Of a stretch of DNA of 64,000 bases, positions 1 to 13,600 are shown piece after piece; positions within the stretch are counted from its first letter, which is position 1; each line of letters opens with the position of its first letter. The translations under genes were made by a program, and so were the position numbers. A model generated the notes under the pieces. The model had not been told where the DNA came from. It made no database searches and saw only the letters and a list, made by a program, of their open reading frames with translations. The stretch is from Heloderma charlesbogerti (taxonomy: Eukaryota > Chordata > Lepidosauria > Squamata > Helodermatidae). The stretch is taken from positions 204,750 to 268,749 of the forward strand of contig JANEZZ010001392.1 of assembly GCA_026122225.1 (NCBI GenBank), written 5' to 3'.

Positions 1-252
1 GAGACTGGAAGAATCAAGTATTAGGGGAGAGTTGGATGAGGCTGTCATGATCTCTGCTGAACTCTAGAAACTCGTGCACACCCTTGTGACCCAGTGACTC
101 TCAAATCTATTGTGCCGTGGACCACTCTTTCAGTTCATTTGATCTTTTCAGACCACCAGGGTTTGTTAAGCTGTGCCACTCCCACAGGAGGCAGCTGCAA
201 AGGGCTTCCAAATGACCTCGCCTCTTTCTGTACTCCGCCAGAAAACACTTAC

Positions 253-3200
253 CCCTGATGTTTCCCAGGAACAGGCCCTCCACGACCTAAGAGGGGGATG
301 AGAGAAAGAGTTAGTGTGGCAGGTGCGGTGGCTTGTACCCTCCTGTAGTACTCTCAGAACACAGCGCAACCCTCGTGAATTCACAGCAGAGACAAAAGGG
401 CCCATAGGATGCTATTGCGTAGGACAGCGATCCAGCAAAGAAGGATTTTACTGAGGGGAAGCCAGCAAAGCTCGTCCAGTTGGTAGGGTGGCCCCTTATA
501 AATTGCCCCCAAAAGAGGAAATGCATCACCATAAAAAGAGGACAAAAGAGAGCAGTGATTTGCATAGCATTTGCATATGCTAATTGATATGTAGATATGC
601 AGATTTAGAAAAAAAATATTATAATTTAAATAGACATGCAACTGCATATGTCCAGGTGACCTGTATGCCTACCTGTTCAGTCTGTGGTTCAGGTGCTCAC
701 TGTTGATAGACAACAGTTCTGATGGTTCTTTATCTTTAAACTGGAATTGGACAGAAGAGCGCTTCAGATAGAGGATGCCTTCAAACAGTGGACTGTCCCC
801 TGTAAAAGAGGGCACATGGCCACCCTGCCAGTGGTTGGTCAGTTCCATTAGGGCAGAGGACACAAGGCTGGCTCCAGGTTTGGCCAGGCCTCTCCCTCAC
901 CGCTGCCCATTCACTTGCCCTGTTCCTCTGCGTTGTTGAACCTCTTTTCAGTCCAAGGACCAACTTCAAATTGGGAGAAGCTTTCAGGAGCCGCATCCCA
1001 GCGGTGGCCAGGACTGAGGGCAAAAGAGGGCAGGGCCTAAACTACCTGCCTAGTTTAGCTTAAAGCTCTTCCTGCCCGTAACAAAGCTGAAGAAGAAGCA
1101 CTTCAGCCTTTCAGAAGGGGGGGAAAGATGTGCAAACCTGGGGAACCACTAAACAGTGGGCAGTCAGGGGCAAGGGGAGGGATCGGGGGAAGGGGGCGTG
1201 GCCATCTGGGAAACCCGGGAGGGCCAGATTTGGCCCACGGGCCCTCATGAGGTTCAACACCCCTGTTGGAGCTGAACAGGCAGTGACAGCAAGGTGGAGG
1301 CAGAAGGGGTTCAGGGGTATGGTAGCAAAGCCCCTGCTAAGGTATGGGCTTTGGCAGGTGCCCAGCAATGCTGACCCTGAGAGACACATCCTAACTGAGA
1401 AATCCCGTCGTCCCATTGTTGCAATGTAAAATAGGGAATGTGGCCTTTCCAGTCCTCTGAATTTTTTTTCTTTCTACAATGACAAAGTATTTAGCAACCT
1501 GTGGCCCCCTGGGTGTCACTAGACTGCAACTACTATCATCCCTCCTCCTTGGCTATGCTAGCATGGTCCGGTGGGCATTGCAGGCCAATGACCTCCAGGG
1601 GGCCACAAGCGGCCTGCCCCGGTCTTAGCCTCTAAGAGAGCACTGGGAGCGGCCAGATTTAGGTTTCAGGGGCAGAGAATGACTGATTCTTCAAAAGCAA
1701 CATTCTAGATCCTTCACTCACTGCCTGGTTCCGGAAACAACATGCCAAGCGACAAGCAGTCTAAACAGAAGACCTTCTCACCACGACCTTTCAAACAGGC
1801 ATGGCTTGACTGTAAACTACACGCAAGAGTTGTGGCCCAGAAACGCCGAGGCTCTGTTTTGGGTTTCTATAGCAGCAACGTCTTCCAAACAACCCAAAGA
1901 CTTGGCTACAAGACTGCATCCATGCCTTGAACAAGGGCGCTATTTTTAAACACTTGCCAAAACATGGGGGCATCTGAGCAAAGGCTTTGAAACACAAAAC
2001 AGGTTCCAGCAAAGAATGCTAACTACACTTTTATACCGCCCAATAAACAAAGCTGAGCGGTTCTCAAAAATTTAAACCCAAAAATACATGATATACAGAT
2101 ATCTAGAGATATAGATATATGTTGTATTTGTGGGGGGGATGTGTGTGTGTGTGTGTTTAATTATATATATTTAATATATAAATATTTAAGAGTTTAAAAC
2201 AGAATAAAAGAGACTAAAAGCCAGACTAAAAGCCTGCAGCAGTGTGAAGATCTAAAAAGACAATGACACATTGCAAAACAAAACTGAAGGACTAAAAAGC
2301 CTGGGAAATAAAAAGATCTTCACCTGGTACCCAAAAGACCTGCCAGGCAATCCTCTAGGGACAGCTTTCCACAAGTGGGGTGCCACCACTGAAAAGGCCA
2401 TCTTCTTAGTAGCCACTCATCTCATTTGGAAGAGGGACTCTGACGATGTTCTTGGGATCATGTTATAACATGCACACCATATTTTCCCCCCTAAGTAATT
2501 AAGGTGGGACCTTTTTCCCATTGAGAGATGAAGGGTGGGTGGGAATTGGCCAGTGGGATCTTCCTCTTTCTAAAAGAAAACGTACGGAGAGCACTTCTAA
2601 ATTGGATACTTAAAGAATTAACAGCAGTGTTTACAAAGAATATTGTGCTGACGTCTAAGGCTTTGGCTCACTAAAATGATCTGGCCCATGAGAGGAGGGA
2701 AAGAGGTCGAACAGTAACAACGCCTGAATCTACATATCTAGGGGTGTCCCTACTTCCAGTCACCAACATCTTCTACCTAGTTATATTACTTCTCAGCCAG
2801 CCTTCACTCACTTGGCACCATCCAGATCTGTTGAACTACAACTCCCATCATCCCCAGCCACCATGCTCCCTTCCCCCCCCCCCATTTGTGGTGCCATCCT
2901 GTTTCTGTTGTTGTTGTGTTCAGGGTGATTTTTGCTATCATGATGGCTAGAAACTTTCGTTCTTTGCAGATAAAGTTGCTCAGATTCGTTTTGACTTGGA
3001 CTCCAGTATTGGGGAAGGTCAGAGTGACGTAACCTCAGCAACCACTTGTCCAGTTGTTTTGCATTCTTTTCAGCTTGTGGATCCTGAAAATGTGGACAGG
3101 GTATCTGGAGCGGTGAGGGTGAACACCTGTGTCCTCTACCCTTGCCCTTCTTGGTTGATTTAATCAGCCTGAGTGGGGCAGATGCCATGGCTAAGGGAAG

Positions 3201-4701
3201 TGATTAATGCCTCTTTGGCTGTTCCCTGTTGCTTAAAAGAGGCAATTAAATAAACCTTCCCTTGACCCAGGAGATCTGTCCTATAGGCCAGTCTCAAATG
3301 TGCCATTCTTGGCAAAGGAGATTGAGAAGGTGATGGCATTACAACTCCAGATGCATCTGCATGAAATTTGTTATCTGGACCCATTTCAGTTGGGCTTTCA
3401 GATGGGATATGGGACTGCTTTGGTCACCTTGGTGGGTGACCTATGCCAGGAACTGGATGGGGGGAGCGCGATCTTATTAGTTCTCTTGAAGGTTTTTGAT
3501 ACCACCAACCATGGTAACCTTCTGGATCATCTGGCAGGGCCCTGGGGGTGCTGTTCTGCAGTGGTTCTAGTTCTTTCTGTCAGGGCATGTCCAGAAAGTG
3601 ACACTGGGAGATTACTATTTGACTCCACGACCATTGGCCTGTGGTGTTCCATAGGGTTCTATCTTGTTCTCCATGTTGTTTGATATCTACATTAAACTGC
3701 TGGAAGAGGTCATTCGGAGCTTTAGGGTGAGGGGCCACCAATATGCTGCTGACATCCAGGTCTATTGCTCTTTGTCACCTAACACCAAGGAAGCAGCTGA
3801 AACCCTTGAACACTGCCTGGGCTCGGTAACGGGCTGGATGAGGATAAACGAGCTGAAGTTAAACCTGGACAAGACGGAGGTGTTGTCAGTAGAAAGCATG
3901 ACTCCGGGGTGGAATTCAACCTGTTCTGGAAAGAGTTCTGCTCCCACTGAGAGTTCAGGTCCATAGCTTGGGAGTGCCCCTTGATCCTACACTATCTCTG
4001 GATGCTCAGGCTGCAGCCATGGCAAGGAGTGCACTTGCACAATTACGCTTGTGCGCAACCCTTCCTGAATCGGTCTGATTTAGCAACAGTTATCCATGCC
4101 TTGGTTGTATCATGTTTAGACTATTGCAATGTGCTCTACGTGGGACTATCCCCAAAGAGTATCCAGATGCGTCAGTTGGTACAAAATGCAGCAGCTACAC
4201 TGCAAGCCAGTGCACAGTATTGGGCCCATATTTCACCTGTCCCAAAAGACCTGCCAATTGCTTTTGGCACTCAGTTCAAGGGGTTGGTAGTAAGCTCTAC
4301 AGCCCTAAACAACTTAGGACCTGGCTATCTAAGGAACCGCCTGTCTTGCTATGAGCCTGCGCAGGTATTAGGATCTGCAGGAGCGGCCCTTCTGAGGGCA
4401 CCATCTCCCGACGAGCACTGTTTGTTGGACACACATGAAAGGGCTTTCTCCTGTGATGCCCCTGCCCTGTAGAATGCATTCCGTCAAGCATCACAATTGA
4501 CCACCACTCTCTTGTCCTTTAGAAAGGGTAGAAAGTGCATCTTTTTAAATTTAGCCTTTAAAAATGTGTCATTTTTAATGTTTTAATGTTTTTAATGTTG
4601 ATTTTATTGTTGCAGCATTTTATGGTTTTAAACTGTTGAACACTGCCTTGATGGCTTTTTAGCAGATAGGGTGGTATATAAATGCTAAAAAAACAAACAA
4701 A

Positions 4702-4748
<47 letters not shown>

Positions 4749-6140
4749 AAGAATACTGAGATTCATAGAATCATAGAACAGTAGGGTTGGAGGGGGCCTA
4801 CAACGCCATTGAGCCCCACCCCCTGCTCAATGCTGGAATCCAAGTCAAAGCATCCCTGACAGATGGCTGCCCAGCCTCCTCTTGAATGCCTCCAGTATGG
4901 GAGAGCCCACTGCCTCCCTAAGTAATTGGTTCTATTCCAATGAGCCCAGTCTAAGGGCTCAGAATTCTCTACCCAACATAAAGCCCCTTTGTGGGCAATA
5001 TGATAACAGAAATGTGAAATACATACATAATGCCATGAATTATCACACCCACATAGCTGAGCAGTTCACCTACTGTGGGGCACCAGGTCATTCTCCAATG
5101 TCAGCCACAAAACTGGGATTGCAAGTTTCTCAGACAAATGGTAATAGCAAGGGTCAGGCTGGTTTTGGAGAAGACTTTATGAAGATTAGGTCCCTGCCTG
5201 CTTTTGCAGGGAAGTCAGCCTTCTGGTTGACAACAGTCCCTTCTCACAATCATTTCCATCCGGAAAACAGGGAGATGGCCTCTCAATTGAGCTGACATTT
5301 CCATCTGGGTCAGGGGATCTAATTTTAAATCAGTAAAGGCAATGACTTTACCAGTTACTTAGAGGTATGAGCTATCATTGATCCTTGGCCGGGCAGCAAG
5401 TTGAACTGTACGTTAACAGTTCCGTAAGTTAAAAAAGCCGAAGACCCAAATAAAAATAAGAAAAATCCAGTTGCTGAATGTATTTGGCTGTAACAGGAGG
5501 TTGTAGCAAGATTGCAGAGGAGGAGAGAGAGAAGCCTGAATAAACCCTGACTAGCTAACTGGGAAAAGTCAGCTGTAGGAAGTGGGAGGTCTATAGAGGG
5601 ATGGAGCAATTTATATTTCGACTAGTTAAAAACCTTCTCCTGATACTAAACATGAAACAGTTAATGTCTACTGTGTAGCTATTCCTTCTGGTACTCACAA
5701 TATTATGATACAATGATACTAAACAATAATTCTACTCCTAAGTAATATTAAATACTGCTACTACTAAATAATAGTTAATACTACTACTAATAATAATACT
5801 ATTACTAATGCTGCTACTAATAATAATAATAAAAGAATAATACTAATACAGCCCTTGTACAGAGCATTTAAAGTATTTCAAATGCTTCACATACAGTTAT
5901 TCCAATATTCCTGACACCAAGCCTGTAAGATAGGCCTAGTATTATTATACGCACGCTGCAGAGGGGGAGGCCTGAGGCTGAGAGAGTACGGTTGTCCAAG
6001 AGCCACCAAGAGAGTTCACAGCAGAGGCGAGATTCGAACTGACAACCCTTCACTGCTACTCTCTTTTTTTTCACCTACGTTGCAAAATTGTGTTGACCCA
6101 TCCCGGCCCAGTCGCAGAATGCTATCATTCCCCCGCCCCC

Positions 6141-6196
<56 letters not shown>

Positions 6197-6258
6197 CCCT
6201 CCTTTTGCTAAATTGAAACGAAGGGCGAGGGTTTTACCTTACTCATCCCGGTCCCCAT
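253..6258 (-). CDS. DUSP22-type phosphatase, 5' part only (left copy)
   Basis: Mirror of the first two coding exons: start codon at 6256-6258, coding 6238-6258, then 253-286 on the minus strand. The remaining exons, if present, lie beyond the window's left edge. It encodes the same MGTGMSK and VVEGLFLGNIR segments as the right copy. Confidence 0.8.
481..851. repeat. Unclassified interspersed repeat (left copy)
   Basis: Mirror of 43900-44270. Confidence 0.45.
1500..1610. mobile_element. Inverted-repeat MITE of about 110 bp (left copy)
   Basis: Mirror of 43141-43251. Confidence 0.7.
2920..4690 (+). mobile_element. L2-type LINE with decayed reverse transcriptase (left copy)
   Basis: Frames over 3240-4470 preserve RT blocks in order: RPVSN (about 3280), the FQLGFQMGYG region (3388-3417), VLLKVFDTTNH (motif A with the first Asp altered, about 3480), MLFDIYIKLLEEV (about 3670), HQYAADIQVY (catalytic YADD changed to YAAD, about 3740) and LKLNLDKTEV (3855-3885). 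Stops and frame changes break the ORF. The 3' end reads GGGTGGTATATAAATGCTAA. The lost catalytic Asp shows it is inactive. Confidence 0.85.
4703..4746. repeat. (TG)n microsatellite (left copy)
   Basis: Mirror of 40005-40048. Confidence 0.92.
4757..4935 (-). mobile_element. CR1 LINE 3' end (left copy)
   Basis: Mirror of 39816-39994. Confidence 0.9.
5691..5835. repeat. Degenerate (AAT/ACT)n microsatellite (left copy)
   Basis: Mirror of 38916-39060. Confidence 0.8.
5846..6071 (-). mobile_element. MIR-type (CORE) SINE (left copy)
   Basis: Mirror of 38680-38905. Confidence 0.8.
6143..6198. repeat. (TC)n(AC)n compound microsatellite (left copy)
   Basis: Mirror of 38553-38608. Confidence 0.9.
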
Positions 6259-6346
6259 GGCAGCTTTTAGGTCCTCAGCAGGCACGCTCACATGCACGCA
6301 CACGGCGTTGTTCACTCTGGTTCTTCCCTCGGTAAGCAGCAGGGCA

Positions 6347-7151
6347 CTGCAAAACAGAGAGAGAATTAAAGACAAGTCTCGCAGCCAAGCCTCGCTTGTC
6401 TCCCGCGACACACTGAAGAGCGCGTGGATCAGCGAGGTGCATGGACCTGCGGAGGAGACGTGACATGGAGCAGGAGGGAGCTTGCGCTGAGAAGGGAGCC
6501 TGAAGAAGACCGGGAAATCTCCTTCCACTTACCCGTTCCGCAGGACGATTGCCAGGGACAGGGCAGAGAGCTGTCTGCTGCCACGCGCAGGACGCAGGAG
6601 CGAATATTGAGGGTCAGCGCAGGACACTGAGGAGGGGGGACTCGGGGTGACCTTCCGGGGCTCCGGATCTTGCGCCATCAGCGGTGACACAGGCATCACT
6701 GCTTCTCTCTCTCTCTCACACACACACTCACACACTTTTCCCCATCTCTGCTATGACTCACTGCTGCAGCTGCTGCTGCCAGGCAAAGTGTCCCATCATG
6801 CACGGATGCAACGCAGACACCCAGCCCGCCACATGGCCCTAAGCAATCCAGCGGGGGCTACAGGGAACAGCCGGCCCAGGCCCTCGCTGCTCAGTCAGCC
6901 TCCCGTCCAACGCTTCTCCGGTCGCGCCTCCTCCAGTTCAGTTTTGCTCCCGGGTTCTGTCGGCAGCCTGATCCGAGACCGCAGCAAATAACCCGGACTC
7001 CTTGAGCGCCGCTTTTAGTCCCAGCTCGCGTCTTCGGGGCTGGCTTCCTAAGGGAGGGGGACGCCATGGGATCTCCCTCCAGGCAGTCGGCTGAAGTGGG
7101 CGCCCCCACAGCAGCTGCGCTCTCGCTCGCTCTCCGGACAGAGGTCCAGAA
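6347..7151 (-). promoter_or_regulatory. CpG-rich promoter and 5' UTR exon of the DUSP22-type gene (left copy)
   Basis: Mirror of 37600-38404. Confidence 0.6.
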
Positions 7152-7551
7152 AGCACACTGGCATACCCTGGGCTTATGGGGGCAGGGACCTCACCTGGGA
7201 TTTACTCCCCAGACTCCCGAGTGTCCACTGGTGCCAATGGAAGGGTTTTTTTCTCAGCGAAATTGCCCTGCAGGGGGAGTTTCCAGCTGGGGAGGGAAGG
7301 GTTAGCTCTCCCCTCCCCACATTCTGCAACACACACAGATCTCTCCCTGCATGGCACTTAAGCTTTGGGGGGCGGGGGGTTCCCATTGGTTTGGGATGAT
7401 CTGCGGCCAGGTGCAAATGACCAAACTATATCCCTGCTTAACACAAAATTCAAGGCTTTTTCAGACAACTATGCCCAGAAATAATGCAGGGTGGGGAGAG
7501 GGATAATGCTGCTGACCTCACTCCTGTCTCCTGCAGATCGACCTAAAGATC

Positions 7552-7708
7552 TTCATAGAATCACAGAGCTGGAAGGGGTCCACAAGACCATCGAGTCCAA
7601 CCCCCTGCTCAGCGCAGGAAGCCTGATTCCCAGGCAGTGGCCCATCCAAGTACTAACCGGGGCTGACCCTGCTTAGCTTTCAAGATCAGATGAGATTGGG
7701 CGCATTCA
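7552..7708 (-). mobile_element. 5S rRNA-derived SINE with CR1-like tail (left copy)
   Basis: Mirror of 37043-37199: the CR1-type tail lies at 7552-7611 and the 5S-like head at 7626-7708, on the minus strand. Confidence 0.88.
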
Positions 7709-8628
7709 GCCCTTTGCTTGACTTCTGAACTAAGCTTGCACACATACAAGGGTTCGTGTGAACCCTAAACCCCACAGTGTTCATTTAGTTTGAATATGCA
7801 TAGTCTCTGCTCACATATTTGAGTCAATAAGCATAGGCCAAGGAGAGACTGACAGCGGTGATCAGTCCCAGTTCTTCCCCTCTTTGTACATTGATCCTAT
7901 GTGGATTTGTTGCATGAAGGCTTTCCTGGCTCCCAGAAGATTATTCGGTATCAATGTTCTATCAGTGGTACCAAGTCTGGGTCAGCCATGTTCACATATG
8001 CACGTCATGCGCTGATGGCACAGGCACCAAGTGACAGACAATGCCTGTGTATAAACAGCCCTTTAAGAGGCATTTTTCAAGGCACCGAAGTTTTACCATA
8101 CGTGTTCATGCACAGAGCCACTTGGCTGACATTAACATGCACCCACCCCCCATGAAAGATCACCACCACAGACACAACCCCTATGTTTTTGCACACCATC
8201 TGAATGATACACTTGAAAACTGAGATTGTGCAAACAGCTCAGGACTGTGCATTGAGATTGTGCATTTGATGACTAGCGTGTCATTTTGATAGATAATATG
8301 CACGTGCATGCACATACACACATTGCATGACTTATGTAACAAGAGGCCCCGCGAGGCTGCACTGCATGTCTATGCTCTAAATTACACCAACAGTAAAATC
8401 TCTATAAGTAATGGCCAGGTTGAAGGTAAAGGCCAGATTCCACTCCCAGAACACTTCACCTTCTCCCCAAAAAGGAGATGACAGCCATTCACACAAGGTA
8501 AGGAGTAGGGGGGAGTACTGGTCAACACCACTGACATGAAGCCTAATCGTGTGACTTACAGCGGAGTTGCTTTATACAGAGAAAGCGTGGCAACACAGCA
8601 TTTCATATTGGAGACAATGCAAGCTGCT

Positions 8629-8925
8629 GTTGTTGTTCAGTCGTGTCCGACTCTTCGTGACCCCATGGACCATAGCACACCAAGCCTTCCTGCCCTCTGC
8701 TCTCTCCCGGAGAGTGTGCTCAAGTTCATATTCATTGCATCGGTGATGCTATCTAGCCATCTCATCCTCTGTCGTCCCCTTCTCCTTTTGCCTTCAATGC
8801 TTCCCAGCATCAGGGTCTTTTCCAGTGACTTTTCTCTTCGCATTTGGTGGCCAAAATATTTGAGCTTCAGCTTCAGTACCTGTCCTTCCAATGAGCAGTC
8901 AGGGTTGAATTCAGTCAAATCAACT
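8629..8925 (-). mobile_element. BovB 3' fragment (left copy)
   Basis: A 5'-truncated BovB end. The minus-strand frame reads [20 protein letters not shown] and a [12 protein letters not shown] segment, followed by GTCGGACACGACTGAACAAC and a CAACAACAG tail. The closely similar end of the larger BovB at 14170-14450 confirms the family. Confidence 0.9.
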
Positions 8926-9635
8926 TACTTTATTAGGCTTTTATACACATTGTCAGAGAAGGCTAACACTGTTTAACTGCAAGCACCCCCTAAAGCTGAA
9001 TGTGTGAGTGAAGCCATGAGATATGGTTATTTGCTTCCTTCTGGGAGACAGCCGCGTGGCACTTGCTGCTGCAGCAAATGAAGGAGGAAGAGGAAAGGGA
9101 GGAAGCAGGAAATCAGAACTGATCAAGCTACAGGACATCTCTATTGCCCCCTAGTATCTGAAAGCATGCAGAGCTGTTCCTATTGCTGTGAACTGCCCAG
9201 AGTTTCAGCTATTGGGTATATAGAAGTGTAATAAATAAATAATTCAACACGTACCTGTTGAGCCATTATCAAAGACAAAGGTGGTCCTACCTCCCATGCT
9301 GGTTTCTGTTGCTAGATTACAACGGAGAATAGGAGGAGCTAGCTTTCCGAAAAGCCCAATTCTTAATTTTGTGTTGTTAAGTCTATAGCTGCCTTGAGGG
9401 GCAGCTTGTAAAATACATTGATCAGATCTCCCGCAAATACAGAATTTATGTTAATGATGTTCTACAGCCAGCTTTGTTTTAGCCACAGCTTTGTGGTGAC
9501 CTCTTGCTGCAGTCAAGTGACACCCTTTGCAAGTTGAGCCACTTTGAGGCAAGCCATGGGTACCCTGTGCCAGCTTTGGAAAGGCTGCCAGCAGGCCAGC
9601 TCCCATGCAGACACCCCTTGCTGCATTGGCTTAAT

Positions 9636-9866
9636 ACAGGAGTACAGAACCTCAGATGGCCACGGCCTTTCTCCCTAGCTGTTTGGTAGTTTTCTGACTC
9701 TTGCAGTTCCCACCCCTTCTAAAATAGTGAAATGCCTCTCCTAGCAGTAAGAGCTTTAAGCTAAAATCTGCTGGCATTTTTATTTTTTAGTATTTTTGGC
9801 CCCACCCACCACTGAAATGCAGCCCCCAAGAGTTTCTCTGAAATGGAAGTTCAGCAGCCCTGCCTT
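9636..9866. mobile_element. Non-autonomous hAT-like element downstream of COX4I1 (left copy)
   Basis: Mirror of 34885-35115. Confidence 0.55.
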
Positions 9867-10496
9867 AGCAGAAGCAGTGAACAATGCATCACATGTATGG
9901 GGCTGCAACAGGGCTATAGCATCTGAACCTCATGACTTCACTGCAGGCAAATGCATTTATTACCTGGACTATGACCTGCATATCACCATTTGTAACACAC
10001 TGCATGCTGCTGCATCCATGCAGGAGCTCCTTCCTCATGCATGTGCAACAGAAAACACTTTGGATGATCTTTCATCAAGATCGTCTCTGCTGCCGTGCCT
10101 GAGAAATTCTAAACAAGTGCTAATACAAAATACATCACTATGGGAGTAAGGCATCCAGAGTTGTTAAATCAAATAGGATATATTTGGTAATTCAGCAGCC
10201 AGTTTCTCAACCCTTCACCCAAGATTTTACAAAGAAAACATCCTCCCCACACCAAATAAAGAGATGTTCACAATGTGCATCTTTTTAAAATGCAACTTTT
10301 AATTCTGCTATGCATGTTTTGCATTTTAATAATAGACAGAGGATTTACACTTCTTTGGACCCATTTTTTCCCCACAAGTGCAATTGGCCTACAAAAAGGC
10401 AGTAGCCAGTGTTTAACATTTGCAAGTTCACAAGCCACTGCAGCCTACACAGAAAGCATTCAAAGACAAAAAGAAACTTTTCAAGTAAACCAGACA

Positions 10497-10502
10497 TTTA
10501 TT
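10497..10502 (-). terminator. COX4I1: COX4I1 poly(A) signal (left copy)
   Basis: TTTATT on the + strand, i.e. AATAAA for the minus-strand gene. Mirror of 34249-34254. Confidence 0.75.
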
Positions 10503-10622
10503 AAGATTTTTTTCCCAATGGAAGGGTTTTCCCCATGTACAGAAGCAGCGAGGTCACATGGAGAAGATGGAATCATTTCAGAATTTCAAGCAAGAACAGG
10601 AGTGGTGCTTTCTGGACTGCTT

Positions 10623-13600
10623 TTACTTTTTCCATTCATTCTTGTCGTAGTCCCATTTGGCTGCAAAGCCTTCAACTGGATTCATCCTCAGATCCAGCAT
10701 TCTTTTGGTCTGCATGGCCTTCCATTCATCCGTGAAAGTGTGAGGGACCGGCCCATAAACTGCATATTGATAAGCACGTTGAGAGAAATCACAACACGAA
10801 GAACCACAGCCTATCCAACCTTCCTCCAAGCCTAAAATCAGAAGAATTCATCTGCACCCAAAGGGTGCAGACATTAAAACAGCCACCACCAACAGCCATT
10901 TGAGTAGCCTGCAGCCAGGGAAAAGGCTGGCTTTCACCAGCCCTGCTGAAAAACCACTTGCTTTTCTCCTCTTCCCTCCCCATCCCTTTTTCCTTTTGTG
11001 TTGTGAGTTTTTAGATTGTAAGCTTGCGAACAGGGACTGCCTTGTTTTTATTAATCGTTTGTAAGCCACTCTGGGTTGAGGAGCAGGATAAAAATGATTT
11101 AAGATCGGGGTGGGCAACTTCCAGAGGCCAATTTTATTGCTTCACAACAATTAATTTGTTTTTGCAATAAATGCCAACCCTGTTGATGACTAAAGTATCC
11201 TTTGCTGTTCTAAAAGGTACTGATTTACTTGACTATTTGACAGTATCTGATCAAATCTTTTCTGGATGCTCAAATGGCCAATGCTAATGGTGAGCGCAGT
11301 TCATCTCCAGATAACTAGACAAGAAAGCTTTGCAAAGGTGGGGCTTTTTGTTGTTTTAAAATCACAGTTCAATAAGGGTCAGGATGAGAGCTAAAAATTG
11401 ACGCCTAATCCAGACAAGACGGACATGTTCCTGCTGAGTCAAAGGCAGATTAGGGAATAGGGATTCAACCTATGGGGTTACACTCCCCCTGAAGTTTCAG
11501 GCTCATAGCTTGGGTGTAACTCCTGGATTCAGCTCTGAACCTGGATTTCCAAGTTTCAGCAGTGGCTAGGAGTGCATTTCTTGGTGAATTTAATTCAGGT
11601 GTCCATTATATCTACTACTGTGGGCAAGAATCCCTTAGAAGAAATAGAGTATGGCATAAGAAATGGCATTTGGGGTGGGGTTACGGTATTTTAGAAAATG
11701 TTTTTATTGTAGAATTTTATTATTTTAAACTGTTTTATTGTACGCTGTACATCACCCAGAGTGGCTGGGTGACCAGCCAGATGGGCGATTAATAAATTTA
11801 ATAATAAATAAATAAATAGAAGCACTCATAATCAATAAAAGGGTGGGAAAAGCAGTACTGGGGTACAATCTCAAAAACGATAGAATGATCTCAGTACGAA
11901 TCTAAGGCAAACCATTCAACATCACAGTCATTCAAGTCTACGCCCCAACCACTGATGCCGAAGAAGCTGAGGTTGATCAGTTCTATGAAGACCTACAACA
12001 CCTTCTAGAACTAACACCAAAAAAAGATGTCTTCTTCATCATAGGGGACTGGAATGCTAAAGTAGGAAGTCAAGAAATCACTGAGATAACAGGCAGGCAT
12101 GGCCTTGGTGTACAAAATGAAGCAGGACAAAGGCTAATAGAGTTTTGCCAAGAGAACACGCTGATCATAGCAAACACTCTTTTCCAACAGCACAAGAGAC
12201 GACTCTACACATGGACATCACCAGATGGTCAATATCGAAATCAGATTGGCTGCAAAGGACATAATCAAAGATGGAGAAGCTCTATACAGTCAGTAAAAAC
12301 AAGATCTGGAGCTGACTGTGGCTCAGATCATGAGCTTCTTATTGCAAAATTTCAGCTTAAATGGAAGAATGTAGGGAAAACCACTAAACCATTCAGGTAT
12401 GACCTAAATCATATCCCTGATGAATATACAGTGGAGGTGAGGAATAGATTTCAGGGATTAGACCTGATAGACAGAGTGCCTGAGGAACTATGGACGGAGG
12501 TCCGTAACACTGTTCAGGAGGCAGCAACGAAATCCATCCCAAAGAAAAAGAAATGCAGGAAAGCCAAGTGGCTGTCTGATGAGGCTTTACAAGTAGCTGA
12601 GGAAAGAAGGGACGCGAAAAGCAAGGGAGAAAGGGGAAGATATATCCAACTGAATGCAGAGTTCCAGAGAATAGCAAGGAGAGACAAGAAGGCCTTCTTA
12701 AATGAACAATGCAAGAAATCGAGGAAAACAACAGAATGGGAAAGACTAGAGATCTCTTCAAGAAAATTGGAGATCTCAAGGGAACGTTTTGTGCAAAGAC
12801 GGGCATGATAAAGGACAAAGAAGGCAGGGACCTAACAGAAGCAGATGAGATTAAGAAGAGGTGGCAAGAATACACAGAAGAACTATACAGGAAAGATCTG
12901 AATGTCCCTGATAGCCATGATAGTGCGGTCAATGAACTTGAGCTGGACATCCTAGAGAGTGAAGTCAAGCGAGCCTTAGGAAGCATTACTAACAACAAAG
13001 CTAGCAGAGATGACAGTCTTCCAGCTGAGCTATTTAAAATCCTAAAAGATGATGCTGTTAAAGTGCTGCACTCAATATGCCAACAAATTTGGAACACTCA
13101 ACAGTGGCCACAAGACTGGAAAAGGTCAGTTTACATTCCAATTCCAAAGAAGGGCAACGCCAAAGAGTGTTCAAACTACCGTACATTTGCACTCATTTCA
13201 CATGCCAGCAAGGTGATGCTCAAAATCCTACAAGCTAGGCTTCAGCAGTATGTGAACCGAGAACTACCGGAAGTACAAGCTGGGTTTCGAAGAGGCAGAG
13301 GAACTAGAGATCAAATCGCCAACATTCACTGGATCATGAAGAAAGCAAGAGAATTCCAGAAAAACATCTATTTCTGCTTCATTGACTACGCTACAGCCTT
13401 TGATTGTGTGGATCACAACAAACTGTGGCAAATTCTTAAAGTGATGGGAGTACCAGACCACCTTACCTGTCTCCTGAGAAACCTGTACGAGGGTCAAGAA
13501 GCAACAGTAAGGACATGGAACAACCGAGTGGTTCAAAATTGGGAAAGGAGTACGACAAGGCTGCATATTGTCGCCCTGCTTATTTAATTTATATGCAGAG

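Noticed and set aside
6090..6335. Frame through the (TC)n(AC)n run giving Ser/Leu and His/Thr repeats
   Set aside because: It is microsatellite translation with no family match. The real coding exon here is on the opposite strand at 6238-6258.
12393..13097. Minus-strand frame of 234 codons, and 13264-14013 (249 codons)
   Set aside because: These are antisense shadows of the BovB reverse transcriptase frames.
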